The notes beneath the pieces are model-generated. The model searched no databases and was not told where the DNA came from. It saw only the letters and a list, made by a program, of their open reading frames with translations. Made by a program: the position numbers and the translations under genes. A stretch of DNA of 60,862 nt from Nitrospira sp. UBA5698 (GTDB lineage Bacteria > Nitrospirota > Nitrospiria > Nitrospirales > Nitrospiraceae). Location: the NCBI GenBank assembly GCA_002420115.1, contig DIHK01000072.1, positions 57,006-117,867 on the forward strand. The letters run 5' to 3'. Shown one piece after another: positions 26,813-35,902 of the stretch; position 1 is the first letter of the stretch, and each line of letters starts with the position of its first letter.

Positions 26813-27562
26813 TTAGTGAGATATGCCGTGAGGGGAACGTTCTTCCAATCGAATCTGCCCGGAACGGGCATCGTGTTCCGCTTGTGTATAGCGCTCGGTC
26901 GTTCCGATGTCCGACCAGTATCCATGAAGATCATAGCCAAGTACGGGTTCTCCCCGTTCGATAGCCGCCACGTAGGGATCAATGATTGAGGACACAACCC
27001 CCTTCGGCACTTGCTGCAGCAGCCGGGGATGAAGGATGTGAATCCCTGCAAACATACGCCGTGCGATCGTCGTAGCCCCTCTGACTCCTCGCCCCGTGAT
27101 CCGCACGATCCGATCCTGCTCTCCCACCTCGACCAAGCCCCAGCGCTCGGCATCCTGATCTTCCCGCAAGGCCAAGGTCGCCGCCGCTCCTCGCGAGCAA
27201 TGAAAGTCCCGCAAGGCTTCGAGATCCATTTCGACCAACGTATCCGCGTTCAGGATCAACACCGGTTCTCCTGAAAAATATGGCTCGGCCTTCTTGATGC
27301 CTCCGCCGGTCCCGAGGATGATCGGTTCATAGGAGTAGATGATCCGCATCCCGAACTTCGAACCGTCGCCCAACGCCTGCTCGATCATCGGCCCGAGATA
27401 ATGCAAATTGATGACGACGTGGTGAAATCCATGCCGCTTCAGCAGCAATAGATTCCAGACAATGAGCGGGGTACCGGCAATCGGAAGTAACGGCTTCGGA
27501 ATTGTGTTCGTCAGCGGCCTGAGCCGAGTCCCCAGACCAGCCGCTAAGATCATTGCTCGCAC
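26813..27562 (-). CDS. Sugar-1-phosphate nucleotidyltransferase, MurU-like
   Basis: 249 residues with the nucleotidyltransferase signature MILAAGLGTRLRPLT and Lys in IPKPLLP; the metal Asp is in LILNADTLV. It resembles MurU (UTP:MurNAc-1-phosphate uridylyltransferase) and GDP-mannose pyrophosphorylases. Beside an AmgK-like kinase gene (27678-28781, same strand, upstream) the MurU reading is favoured: together they would recycle MurNAc to UDP-MurNAc without making PEP-dependent MurA precursors. The substrate is inferred from context, not shown. Confidence 0.78.
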   Translation of the reverse strand: MRAMILAAGLGTRLRPLTNTIPKPLLPIAGTPLIVWNLLLLKRHGFHHVVINLHYLGPMIEQALGDGSKFGMRIIYSYEPIILGTGGGIKKAEPYFSGEPVLILNADTLVEMDLEALRDFHCSRGAAATLALREDQDAERWGLVEVGEQDRIVRITGRGVRGATTIARRMFAGIHILHPRLLQQVPKGVVSSIIDPYVAAIERGEPVLGYDLHGYWSDIGTTERYTQAEHDARSGQIRLEERSPHGISH

Positions 27563-27579
27563 GGTGTACTCGCAAAGGC

Positions 27580-27681
27580 GTGAAAAGTAAGAAGTGAAAG
27601 GTGAAGAGTGAAGACCAACGGATCTCGTCCTTTAGCTGTCCCCATCTCCAAGCCTTTTACTTTTTACCTCTCACTTTTTAC
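27580..27681. repeat. Inverted GTGAAAAGTGAAG repeat pair
   Basis: Left arm GTGAAAAGTAAGAAGTGAAAG (27580 on, in part) and right arm CTTTTACTTTTTACCTCTCAC (27653 on, in part) are roughly inverted copies of about 30 bp flanking a 40-bp centre. The right arm reaches the stop of the AmgK-like gene. The same variant lies between the GH57 gene and galT. Confidence 0.6.
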
Positions 27682-28781
27682 TGTAGTTCAGGCACATAGG
27701 GGGCAAGGTGTTTCCTAAGCGGTTCCAACTCCGGATACTTTTCAAGATTCCGTTTGACGTAACTCAGGACACGAGGAATATCCGCTAAAAACTTTGGATT
27801 GCCCTTGACGCGATCGATGTAGACGAACCGACCGGCTGCCTTCAGATTTCGCTGGATACACGTGAGATCAAACACTCGACGGAAGGCCGCTCGATCGATA
27901 CCTCCGACACCTTGGTCGGTCATTTGGTCCTGATAGTACTCCACTAACTCATCGACCAACGCCTCATCGAGTTGAATGTAGGCATCTCGCACCAGTGACG
28001 CCAAGTCGTAGGTGGCCGGCCCCATCAACGCATCCTGAAAATCGATCACACCAAGTCGTGTTCCGTCGACCATCAGGTTACGGGAATGGTAATCACGATG
28101 CGTAAAGATCTGCGGTTGACCGGCCAACTGATCGGCAATATTCTTGAACACTCCCCGAATAGCCTCCGCATCGACATCGGCCAACGGGTTGCCGTTCCGC
28201 ACCTCGACTCCATACTCCAGAAAGTGCTCAAACTCCCACATCAGTAACGGAGCATCAAACCCACGATGAAACGCAAGACAGGTGCGATCATTGGCCTTGG
28301 TAACGTTGATCTGCATCTGCACGAGCACGTCAATAGCCTGCCTGTAACGCGACTTCACCTGAGCCTGATCAGCACGACTCACGGCATCCGCTAAGGTCAC
28401 ATCGCCGAAATCTTCCAGATACAGGAGTCCTGCCGACTGATCATAATAGTAGAGTGTCGGCACGGGGACCTGTACTCCGGCCAAATGGGACCGGATATTG
28501 ATGAACGGCAATTCCGCAATCTGATGCGCCGTTCCACTGACCGCCTCCTCGGACTGTTTGAACCCTTCCGGCTCAGCAAGCTGCATCACGATGACAGAAT
28601 GCGGTGGCCCTCCCGTCAGGGTTGCACGAAAATACCGCCGGTTGGAGGCATCTCCGGCCAACGACGTGGTGGTCTGCAGGCCAAGACCCGGCCGAAACTT
28701 TGTCGCGATCGCATCGGCCAGGACGGCAGGATCTGGAGATGCTAACGGTATCTTGGGAGAAGTCTGATTGCCCGTGACCAT
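27678..28781 (-). CDS. Aminoglycoside-phosphotransferase-fold kinase, AmgK-like
   Basis: About 367 residues from the ATG at 28781; a longer reading to 28952 would overlap the VanZ gene and is unlikely. The kinase signature is present: ATP loop around SLAGDASNRRYFR, catalytic loop THRDYHSRNLM and metal Asp in GVIDFQDAL. This is the pattern of AmgK, which phosphorylates MurNAc and GlcNAc at C1. The MurU-like gene follows on the same strand after 115 bp that hold a repeat. A cell-wall-sugar recycling role is inferred from the pair. Confidence 0.75.
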   Translation of the reverse strand: MVTGNQTSPKIPLASPDPAVLADAIATKFRPGLGLQTTTSLAGDASNRRYFRATLTGGPPHSVIVMQLAEPEGFKQSEEAVSGTAHQIAELPFINIRSHLAGVQVPVPTLYYYDQSAGLLYLEDFGDVTLADAVSRADQAQVKSRYRQAIDVLVQMQINVTKANDRTCLAFHRGFDAPLLMWEFEHFLEYGVEVRNGNPLADVDAEAIRGVFKNIADQLAGQPQIFTHRDYHSRNLMVDGTRLGVIDFQDALMGPATYDLASLVRDAYIQLDEALVDELVEYYQDQMTDQGVGGIDRAAFRRVFDLTCIQRNLKAAGRFVYIDRVKGNPKFLADIPRVLSYVKRNLEKYPELEPLRKHLAPYVPELQ

Positions 28782-28843
28782 ATCTCGCTGAGTATAGCGG
28801 GCATCCGGCAGCTTGTCACGAATGCTGTATTGTTCAGCCGGCT

Positions 28844-29245
28844 TCAGGGTGAAGTTTCTGGAACAGAATTCATCGGTCGCAGACTCAGTACCCGATGCAT
28901 GACACCTGCCCCGATTGCTCCGCCGATTGTATCGGCCACCCAATCGAGCCAACTAGACTCTCGAAACGGAACGAAGGCTTGATGGATTTCGTCGCTGACT
29001 CCATACAACGATGTGAAGACGATGGCCAACAGCATCGCCTGCCGTCGCCAGCCCTCCCGTGGAGTCGCGTGAAAAGCCCGGTAACACAGCGCACCCAACA
29101 CCGCATATTCAACGGCATGTAAGACTTTGTCACTGAAGTGAGTGACGAACGGCACCTGTTCTTCAGGGTGCGACTGCGACGACATGTAAAAAATAAGTGC
29201 AGTATACGCACACACCGGCCCCCACGAATGCAGAAAACATTTCAT
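28844..29245 (-). CDS. VanZ-like family membrane protein
   Basis: 133 residues from ATG 29245, chosen because GGGGGA lies 6 bp upstream; a GTG at 29266 is an alternative. It has about four membrane segments and the VanZ family signature SDEIHQAFVPFRESSWLDWVADTIGG. VanZ is named for low-level teicoplanin resistance, but most relatives have no known function. It precedes the AmgK-like gene on the same strand by 62 bp. Divergent from the GH57 gene. Confidence 0.85.
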   Translation of the reverse strand: MKCFLHSWGPVCAYTALIFYMSSQSHPEEQVPFVTHFSDKVLHAVEYAVLGALCYRAFHATPREGWRRQAMLLAIVFTSLYGVSDEIHQAFVPFRESSWLDWVADTIGGAIGAGVMHRVLSLRPMNSVPETSP

Positions 29246-29343
29246 ATCATTCCCCCAGTGCTCCACGTCTCCAAAAACCTCTCGGCAGATTGCATGCCTA
29301 TACCCCCTATGACATACTCAAAAAACGAAAGGAATCGGTCGCG

Positions 29344-31545
29344 ATGAAGCAGGTCCACATCTGTTTTTTCTGGCACATGCACCAGCCCTACTACACGGAC
29401 CCGGTGACCGCATCAGCCAGTATGCCGTGGGTACGCCTCCATGCAACCAAGGCCTACTATGATATGGCCTATGTACTCCAACAATTTCCAGAGGTACGCT
29501 CGACATTCAACTTTACCCCTTCGCTGCTCCTCCAGTTACAAGAGATCGGAACCGGAACGGTGCTCGACCTGTTTCTTGAGCACGCCCAACGACCAGCGGC
29601 AGACCTCACGCTCGAAGAAAAGGCTTTTTTGGTTCGGCATTTCTTTTCCGCCAATTGGGCGACCATGGTTCGGCCCTATCCCCGATACCATGAATTGCTC
29701 GTCAAACGAGGGTTGGAGGTCAGTGATCACGACCTTCCCCGGATCGCCCGTCAGTTTTCAACACAAGAACTCCTGGATCTTCAAATTTGGCACAACCTGG
29801 CCTGGTTCGGATACGGCACCATCCGACGGTATCCTCGCCTGGCTGAGCTGCGCCAGAAAAATCGCGGCTTCACCGAGGATGAAAAACAGGAGGTGCTCGC
29901 ACTGCAGCGTACAGCGGTCCAAGAGATTGTCCCGTTGTACCGGCAGCTCATGGAACGGGGACAAATCGAGCTCACCACGACTCCCTTCTTTCACCCGATT
30001 CTGCCGTTAGTCATCGACACCGACATCACCCGTCGCGCCAGACCAGACCTCCCCTTGCCGGCCAGATTCCGGGCCCAGGAAGATGCAGAGGCGCAGCTCC
30101 GAGAGGCTGTCCTCTTTCATCAACACACGTTCGGGCAGCCTCCATCCGGCCTGTGGCCGTCTGAAGGATCGGTCTGTCCCGAGATGCTTCCGCTTGTCCA
30201 TCAAGTAGGCCTGCGCTGGTTAGCCACCGACGAAGGCATTCTGGCTCGATCCCTCGCAATGGGCGGTCAGCCATGGCAGCGATCATCCGCCCTGTATCAA
30301 CCGTACCACATCGGTGAGGCCGGCCAATCCCTGGCCATCCTGTTCCGCGACCGTGAGATCTCCGATGCCTTTGGATTCGTGTATCACAAGACGACGCCGG
30401 AAGCGGCTGCCGAGGACGTCACGCGACGGTTGCGAGGAATCATCCAAGACAGCCCTCAAGAACGACTCCTCATTGCCATTGTATTGGACGGCGAAAACCC
30501 TTGGGAACATTACCACGACGGAGGCGAACGATTCCTTTCGCTCCTCTATGAAAGCTTGACGCACCATGCATTGGATCAGGCCGGACAACTGACGGTCCAC
30601 TCTTCAACCGTCTCCACCGCGCTGGCCTCGATGCCGCCCACACAGCACCTCTCCGCACTTCATTCAGGTTCCTGGATCAATTCCGATTATAAGATTTGGA
30701 TCGGACACCAAGAAGACAATCGTGGGTGGGACCTGCTTGGGCACACTCGCACGCAACTGCTGGATCGTGTGACGAGTCTTCCGCCTGATCGTGCTCAAGC
30801 CGCCTGGCGTGAGCTGTACGCCGCAGAAGGAAGTGACTGGTTCTGGTGGTACGGTGACGATTTCGACACCGACCTCAAGCCCGAATTTGATCGCCTCTTC
30901 CGAACGCATCTCCGCAATGTCTGGACGCACATGGGCCTCCCGCCTCCAGACCAGCTCAACCAGGCGATCTGCGCGAAAGGGATGCCGTTTGATTCCGAGA
31001 TGGTTCAACAGCCAGTCGGTCTCCTCACACCCACCATCGACGGCAGGGTCACCAACTTCTTTGAATGGCGGGGAGCGGGTACCATCAGTACCCAGCCGCC
31101 CCTCGGAGCCATGTGGAAGGCCGATGGGATCTTTACAGCCATCCGCTTTGGCTGGAACCTCGATCAGTTTGTCATGCGATTCGACGTCGATGAGACCAAT
31201 CTCAAGAAAGAAGGTTTCGACATTGAGATCGTGTTCCAAGGCCTACAATCCAAGTATCGACTCACGTTTCCCCTCTCCTTGTCAGGCCCAGGCGAATTTC
31301 AATTGTCTCGCCGGACGACAACGGATATCTGGCAAACCGTCAGATCCCGTCAGTCGATTCACGCACAGACCGTCTTGGAGTTGGCGATCCCCTGGAAGGA
31401 CCTTGATCTGGAAACAGGACAGACGATTCAGCTTTCAATCTCGGTGCAAGAACATGGCCTCGAAGTGGCCCGGTACCCCAGCCAGCGTCCCGCCGTGCTC
31501 ACCGTGCCGGGACCGGACTTTGAAGCAGGAATGTGGAGGGTGTGA
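29344..31545 (+). CDS. Glycoside hydrolase family 57 (alpha-amylase/alpha-glucan enzyme)
   Basis: About 733 residues from ATG 29344 (MKQVHICFFWHMHQPYY), with AAAGGA upstream; the longer frame from 29197 reads through the divergent promoter and is rejected. Conserved GH57 regions: HMHQPYY, then GLWPSEGSVCPEML (the nucleophile Glu is in the PSEGSV motif) and WLATDEGIL; VLDGENPWEHYHDGG resembles the acid region. A C-terminal beta-rich domain (from about 620) resembles DUF1926-type amylase domains. Likely acts on alpha-1,4-glucan such as glycogen; no signal peptide, so cytoplasmic. galT follows. Confidence 0.88.
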   Translation: MKQVHICFFWHMHQPYYTDPVTASASMPWVRLHATKAYYDMAYVLQQFPEVRSTFNFTPSLLLQLQEIGTGTVLDLFLEHAQRPAADLTLEEKAFLVRHFFSANWATMVRPYPRYHELLVKRGLEVSDHDLPRIARQFSTQELLDLQIWHNLAWFGYGTIRRYPRLAELRQKNRGFTEDEKQEVLALQRTAVQEIVPLYRQLMERGQIELTTTPFFHPILPLVIDTDITRRARPDLPLPARFRAQEDAEAQLREAVLFHQHTFGQPPSGLWPSEGSVCPEMLPLVHQVGLRWLATDEGILARSLAMGGQPWQRSSALYQPYHIGEAGQSLAILFRDREISDAFGFVYHKTTPEAAAEDVTRRLRGIIQDSPQERLLIAIVLDGENPWEHYHDGGERFLSLLYESLTHHALDQAGQLTVHSSTVSTALASMPPTQHLSALHSGSWINSDYKIWIGHQEDNRGWDLLGHTRTQLLDRVTSLPPDRAQAAWRELYAAEGSDWFWWYGDDFDTDLKPEFDRLFRTHLRNVWTHMGLPPPDQLNQAICAKGMPFDSEMVQQPVGLLTPTIDGRVTNFFEWRGAGTISTQPPLGAMWKADGIFTAIRFGWNLDQFVMRFDVDETNLKKEGFDIEIVFQGLQSKYRLTFPLSLSGPGEFQLSRRTTTDIWQTVRSRQSIHAQTVLELAIPWKDLDLETGQTIQLSISVQEHGLEVARYPSQRPAVLTVPGPDFEAGMWRV

Positions 31546-31552
31546 TGGGAGG

Positions 31553-31656
31553 TGAAAAGGTAAGACGTGAAAAGTGAAGCGTAGAAGTCAGCAGTTATTC
31601 CTTCACGTTCAAGAACCAGAACCTTTCACCTTTTACTTTTCACATTTTACGATTTA
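31553..31656. repeat. Inverted GTGAAAAGTGAAG repeat pair
   Basis: The left arm reads GGTGAAAAGGTAAGACGTG then AAAAGTGAAGCG; the right arm reads ACCTTTCACCTTTTACTTTT then CACATTTTACG. Together they can fold into a long imperfect hairpin. It fills the space between the GH57 stop and the galT ribosome-binding site, so it could affect mRNA of both. Confidence 0.65.
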
Positions 31657-31667
31657 CGGAGGAACAG

Positions 31668-32672
31668 ATGCCCGATCTACGACGTGATCCGATAGTCGGT
31701 CGCTGGGTGATTATTTCAACGGAACGCAGCGGCCGCCCCCATGATTTCATCACCCCTCAATCGGCTCGAACGAATGCCGCGTCGCTTTGCCCGTTTTGTC
31801 CCGGACAAGAACGCTTGACCCCAAAAGAAATCATGGCCTATCGGCCACAACCGGCAGCTCCCAACACCCCAAATTGGACCGTACGGGTCGTCCCCAACAA
31901 GTTTCCCGCACTCCAGGTGGAAGGCGAGATGGGACGCGAAGGCATCGGTCTCTACGATCGGATGAACGGGATCGGTGCGCATGAAGTCATCATTGAAACT
32001 CCGACGCATGTCGAAGGCCTCGCCGAGATGCCGACAAAGCGAATCGAGGATACGCTATGGGCCTATCGCGACCGGATACTGGATCTGCGCAAAGATCTGC
32101 GGTTCCGCTATATCTTGATTTTCAAGAACCATGGATCTTCCGCCGGGGCCACATTGGAACACAGCCATTCCCAACTGATTGCCCTCCCGATCATCCCAAC
32201 CAGTGTCCAGGAAGAGCTGGATGGGTGCCACCAGCATTATCAGAAAAAGGAACGGTGCATCTACTGTGATATCCTCCGGCAAGACCTGTCCGATGGAGAC
32301 CGGGTCGTGGCAGAGAACCCCGAGTTCCTCTGTGTGACTCCCTTCGCGCCACGTTTTCCGTTCGAGATGTGGATCCTACCCAAGCGTCATGCGGCATACT
32401 TCGAGGAAAGTCAGAAGTCTCAATTCGAGTTTCTCGCCCCGATCCTTTCAGAATCGTTGCGTCGCATGGACAAAGTGTTGGCACGCCCACACTACAACTT
32501 CATCCTCCATAGTTCTCCCTTGCATGAAAAAACCGGGGATTACTATCACTGGCACCTCGAGATTATTCCCAAACTGACGCTAGTCGCCGGTTTCGAATGG
32601 GGAACAGGGTTCTACATCAATCCGGTCTCGCCAGAAGAGTCGGCCAAGTTTCTCCGTGAAGCAGGGATCTAA
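31668..32672 (+). CDS. galT: Galactose-1-phosphate uridylyltransferase
   Basis: 334 residues, HIT superfamily. The Zn Cys pair is in CPFCPGQE (about 42-49), the catalytic HxHxQ is EHSHSQL with active His around 164, and YYHWHLEIIPK lies near the C-terminus. It exchanges UMP between UDP-glucose and galactose-1-phosphate (Leloir pathway); some bacterial relatives act as ADP-glucose-type adenylyltransferases, which I cannot exclude. GGAGGAAC precedes the ATG. The CCA enzyme gene starts at the base after its stop. Confidence 0.88.
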   Translation: MPDLRRDPIVGRWVIISTERSGRPHDFITPQSARTNAASLCPFCPGQERLTPKEIMAYRPQPAAPNTPNWTVRVVPNKFPALQVEGEMGREGIGLYDRMNGIGAHEVIIETPTHVEGLAEMPTKRIEDTLWAYRDRILDLRKDLRFRYILIFKNHGSSAGATLEHSHSQLIALPIIPTSVQEELDGCHQHYQKKERCIYCDILRQDLSDGDRVVAENPEFLCVTPFAPRFPFEMWILPKRHAAYFEESQKSQFEFLAPILSESLRRMDKVLARPHYNFILHSSPLHEKTGDYYHWHLEIIPKLTLVAGFEWGTGFYINPVSPEESAKFLREAGI

Positions 32673-34058
32673 ATGCCGACCCGCTTCCGCCTAGAGGATC
32701 CGGCCCTTGCAGGCCTCCTCCGCCGTCTTGAAGAACGCGTCCGTGGAATGGGCGGCAGAACCTGGGTAGTGGGCGGAACTGTTCGCGACCTCGTCCTCGG
32801 GCGACAGCCCCGTGATCTGGATCTGGAAGTCACCGGTCTCCCAGCAGGACAGCTTCATACCTTACTGTCTGAACAGTACTCCGTCCAATTCGTAGGCAAG
32901 GCCTTCACCGTATTCAAACTCCAGGGGCTTCCTGTCGACATCTCTATTCCCTCCCGCCTCCACACCGGCGAGAGCACATCGATTCCTGGCCTGCTGCGAC
33001 AAACCGATCCCGACATGCCGATCGACGAGGCACTGGCGCGACGTGATTTTACGATCAACGCCATGGCCTGGGATCCTGACACGAGGGAGCTCCGTGATCC
33101 CTTCAATGGTCGAGAGGACCTCGCGGCTGGTCGGTTACGCCACGCCTCACATCAGTTCGTGGAGGATCCCTTGCGGGTACTCCGAGGTATGCACCTCGCG
33201 GCCCGCTTCGAGCTCAGCGTGGTACCAGAGACGATTGCGCTCTGCCGAACCTTGTCGCAGGAGGGGCAGCCGAGTGAGCGGCTGTGGGAAGAATGGAAGA
33301 AGTTTCTCCTTCTGAGTCGAAAGCCCTCTCTTGGGCTCCACTTTTTAGACCAATGCGGCTGGCTCCGCTTCTATCCGGAACTCGCAGCGCTTCAAGGCTG
33401 CCCTCAGGATCCTCGCTGGCACCCTGAAGGCGATGTCTGGATTCACACCCTCCACTGTTTGGACTGGTTTGCAGCAGAACGCACAGGCCATGAACGGGAC
33501 GATCTGATCGTGGGATTGGGTGTCCTCTGCCACGACTTCGGGAAACCGGCGACGACGAAGGACGACGGTGAGCACATCACCTCTCGAGGACATGAATCGG
33601 AAGGAACCGGGCCGACGAAAACCTTTCTCGAACGACTCACCAACCAACCAGACGTGATGGATGACGTCATCCCCCTCGTACAGTGCCACCTCCGTCCCCG
33701 CGCACTCTTTGATGTTCAGGCCTCGGACAGTGCAATCCGACGTCTTGCCAGACAGGTCACTCGCATCGATCGTTTGGTCCGTGTCGCTCGGGCCGATCAT
33801 GCAGGCCGCCCACCGAAACTATTCGATGGATTCCCAGCCGGAGACTGGCTCCTGACCCGCGCCACGGCGCTGGCCGTAGACCGGCAGGGCCCGCTCCCCC
33901 TCGTGATGGGCCGGCATCTGTTGGAACTCGGCGTTCAGCCTGGACCGGACATGGGCCGATTGCTCGATGATTGTTTTGAAGCTCAGTTGGATGGAGAATT
34001 TTCAACATTGGAGGAAGGGCTGGCCTACGCCAAAAGCAAGTTGTCGGCTCTCTACTAA
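32673..34058 (+). CDS. cca: CCA tRNA nucleotidyltransferase with HD domain
   Basis: 461 residues. The nucleotidyltransferase motif is WVVGGTVRDLVLG then RDLDLEVTG (metal Asp pair, about 45-50), followed by RRDFTINAMAWD and the RNA-binding EDPLRVLRGMHLAARF. A C-terminal HD domain (LCHDFGKPATT, about 282-292) gives phosphohydrolase activity as in E. coli Cca. It adds or repairs the CCA end of tRNAs; the tRNA-Arg in this window already encodes its CCA, so repair may be the main role. It starts immediately after the galT stop, suggesting coupling. Confidence 0.92.
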   Translation: MPTRFRLEDPALAGLLRRLEERVRGMGGRTWVVGGTVRDLVLGRQPRDLDLEVTGLPAGQLHTLLSEQYSVQFVGKAFTVFKLQGLPVDISIPSRLHTGESTSIPGLLRQTDPDMPIDEALARRDFTINAMAWDPDTRELRDPFNGREDLAAGRLRHASHQFVEDPLRVLRGMHLAARFELSVVPETIALCRTLSQEGQPSERLWEEWKKFLLLSRKPSLGLHFLDQCGWLRFYPELAALQGCPQDPRWHPEGDVWIHTLHCLDWFAAERTGHERDDLIVGLGVLCHDFGKPATTKDDGEHITSRGHESEGTGPTKTFLERLTNQPDVMDDVIPLVQCHLRPRALFDVQASDSAIRRLARQVTRIDRLVRVARADHAGRPPKLFDGFPAGDWLLTRATALAVDRQGPLPLVMGRHLLELGVQPGPDMGRLLDDCFEAQLDGEFSTLEEGLAYAKSKLSALY

Positions 34059-34143
34059 GCGCCTTCGGTTTACACGAAGAACACATGGGCACGCAGACAT
34101 CTCCCTCTTGCCCCTTGCCCCCAGTTACTCGTATGATCGCGCT

Positions 34144-34338
34144 ATGCAGGTCCAACTGAGTCATCCTTCACGATCGGTCAACGTCAAAGGCCCGAAACGA
34201 GCCAAAGACCTCCTGCGTGAGTTGAACCTCGTCGTCGAAGCACACCTCGTTATTCGTGGTGATGAATTGGTGACCGAGGATGAGATGCTCTTCGATCAGG
34301 ACCAGATTGAAATCAGACCGGTGATTTCAGGTGGATAG
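34144..34338 (+). CDS. ThiS/MoaD-like ubiquitin-fold sulphur carrier
   Basis: 64 residues from ATG 34144, ending in the GlyGly tail (PVISGG) that is adenylated and thiocarboxylated in ThiS, MoaD and related carriers. The body (RAKDLLRELNL, DQDQIEIRPVISGG) fits a beta-grasp. It follows the CCA enzyme by 86 bp. No ThiF/MoeB or ThiG gene is near; a tRNA-thiolation or thiamin role are both possible. thiD lies 5 kb away, which is weak support for thiamin. Confidence 0.75.
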   Translation: MQVQLSHPSRSVNVKGPKRAKDLLRELNLVVEAHLVIRGDELVTEDEMLFDQDQIEIRPVISGG

Positions 34339-34775
34339 GACATACACTACCTCACTCCACATGGTAAATCTCTAAACCCCACATCAATAGGAATACGCAT
34401 ATATCGTATTTCTCCTCACGGACTTCATCATCACCCCGTGGTTGCAAGACCGGAGCTCCCCTCTCGTTCAAATCGACTACTTGGCATGTCTCATCCAATT
34501 CTTTCTGGGTTTGGGAACATCCGCCCACCACGGCAACTCCCAGTCCACACCCATGGACTGAGGCGGTTTAGCTCGATCCTGACTATTCTGCTACAGCCAC
34601 CTGTAGGGAAAACCATTCGAGCGTTTATGAGAGAGATTTTCTAACTTACTGATTCATCGCCATTCTTGGTCTCATGTGAAAAGGAGCCAGGAGCGGCATC
34701 ACCTTTGCTGTACACCTACCCAAGTGCCAATGAACGGCACAGATTCTTCTAAACTCTTATAAGGGGGTTCTTATA
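34339..34775. other. Gene-free spacer of about 437 bp
   Basis: Somewhat AT-rich, without a convincing gene on either strand. The promoter and 5' leader of the Lys/His-rich secreted peptide gene must lie at its right end; AAGGGGG at 34760-34766 is its ribosome-binding site. The long leader may be regulatory but no known riboswitch pattern was recognised. Confidence 0.45.
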
Positions 34776-35009
34776 ATGAAGAGCATGTTGATGGCAGTGA
34801 TGGCAGTGGCAGTGGCAGTCACCTTCAGCGCACCGGCTTTCGCTGGTGAAAAGAAGGAAGAGAAGAAGGGCGGCCATGTGGTGATGGCAGAAGAGAAGAA
34901 GGATAAGAAGGGTGGCCACATGGACACCTATGGCGACAAGAAGGAAGAGAAGAAGGGCGGCCATGCCGACACCTTCGGTGAAGACAAGAAGGACAAGGGC
35001 GGCAAGTAA
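34776..35009 (+). CDS. Lys/Glu/His-rich secreted peptide with internal repeats
   Basis: 77 residues. A clear signal peptide (MAVMAVAVAVTFSAPAFA, cleavage after AFA) is followed by a mature peptide of about 53 residues built of three near-repeats KKEEKKGGH, EEKKDKKGGH, KKEEKKGGH and a last DKKDKGGK. Each unit ends GGH, with Met or Asp nearby. Almost no hydrophobic residues, so it is probably disordered; the His and carboxylates could bind metal or nucleic acid/polyanion. A strong ribosome-binding site and a strong terminator suggest high expression of a single-gene transcript. No family is recognised. Confidence 0.75.
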   Translation: MKSMLMAVMAVAVAVTFSAPAFAGEKKEEKKGGHVVMAEEKKDKKGGHMDTYGDKKEEKKGGHADTFGEDKKDKGGK

Positions 35010-35034
35010 GCTTCAGCTTGGCTGATGCCTGATT

Positions 35035-35074
35035 GAGGGGCTTCCTATTCTATAGGAAGCCCCTCGTCGTTTTC
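35035..35074 (+). terminator. Strong Rho-independent terminator
   Basis: A perfect 14-bp stem (GAGGGGCTTCCTAT at 35035-35048 with ATAGGAAGCCCCTC at 35052-35065) with a 3-base loop, followed by GTCGTTTTC. It lies 26 bp after the stop of the Lys/His-rich peptide gene and is the best terminator in the window. Confidence 0.92.
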
Positions 35075-35359
35075 AGGTAGATAGGCCCGCTTCCCACCAC
35101 TTTTAACATCCCTCGGCTATACGCTGTTCCAGTCATTAGAGGTTGCAAAGAAGGACAGGGCCTGACATGGTCGTACAAGCTTGACTGATACTCTGTAACC
35201 GTTCACCTCTGTTATTCCAGACAATCCTTCTCACTCTCTAGCATTTCAATGACTTCTGCCGGACTAGTTCCGCGTGGGTATGGGTACAAACCTTGCTCAA
35301 ACTAACGACTGAGTCACCGCACACAATTACGCCATTTGATAGGGGAGGGCTAAGACCAA

Positions 35360-35704
35360 ATGACTCGCTCCTATCAGATGTTGCAACTCGCTGTCTTACT
35401 GCTCGTTCTGACAGCCTGTCCATCGTCTGACCCGTCCCTCGATTCACAATTTTCCTCAGATAGTGGAACCGCCTCGCTTTCTTGGGACGCAAGCACTGGA
35501 ACGGATGTCGCTGGATACAAGATCTATCTGGCCACAGCCTCAGGCGCCTATGGGACGCCCATTGCGACGACGTCCACGGATATCACCACATACACTGTCA
35601 CCGGGCTGGCAACAGGCACCACCTATTTCTTCGTTGTTTCCGCGTTTAATCTGGATGGAACTGAAAGTACCTTCTCAAACGAAGTCAGCAAGGTTATCCC
35701 TTAA
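35360..35704 (+). CDS. Fibronectin type III domain lipoprotein
   Basis: 114 residues. A lipoprotein signal ends at lipobox VLTAC (Cys about 20); a Ser/Asp-rich linker leads to one FnIII domain (ASLSWDASTGTDVAGYKIYL ... YTVTGLATGTTYFFVVSAFN ... ESTFSNEVSKVIP). Such single-domain lipoproteins are common surface proteins; the binding partner is unknown. GGGGAGGG lies about 12 bp upstream of the ATG, slightly long; Met at codon 7 is an alternative start. Confidence 0.82.
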   Translation: MTRSYQMLQLAVLLLVLTACPSSDPSLDSQFSSDSGTASLSWDASTGTDVAGYKIYLATASGAYGTPIATTSTDITTYTVTGLATGTTYFFVVSAFNLDGTESTFSNEVSKVIP

Positions 35705-35902
35705 TCAACAAACACCCCGAGCACAGACTTTTCTGGCAACCATCCCTTGACCCCTCCTTATGGAGAACTGTATAACCACTAGCGCTGATAGCAATGAGAG
35801 GACCATGCTGAGGGCTGACATAAGATTCCAGCCTCAATAAAGCATCCTCAGGCTAGCCTTTATTGTAGAATTTAGGACCCAACGCTCAGCACTGCTTCGG
35901 AT

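Noticed and set aside
27580..27681. CRISPR array from repeated short motifs
   Set aside because: Units are 7-13 bp, inverted and without regular unique spacers; no cas genes.
29197..29343. N-terminal extension of the GH57 enzyme
   Set aside because: Reads through the divergent promoter region and lacks protein-like composition; ATG 29344 has a ribosome-binding site.
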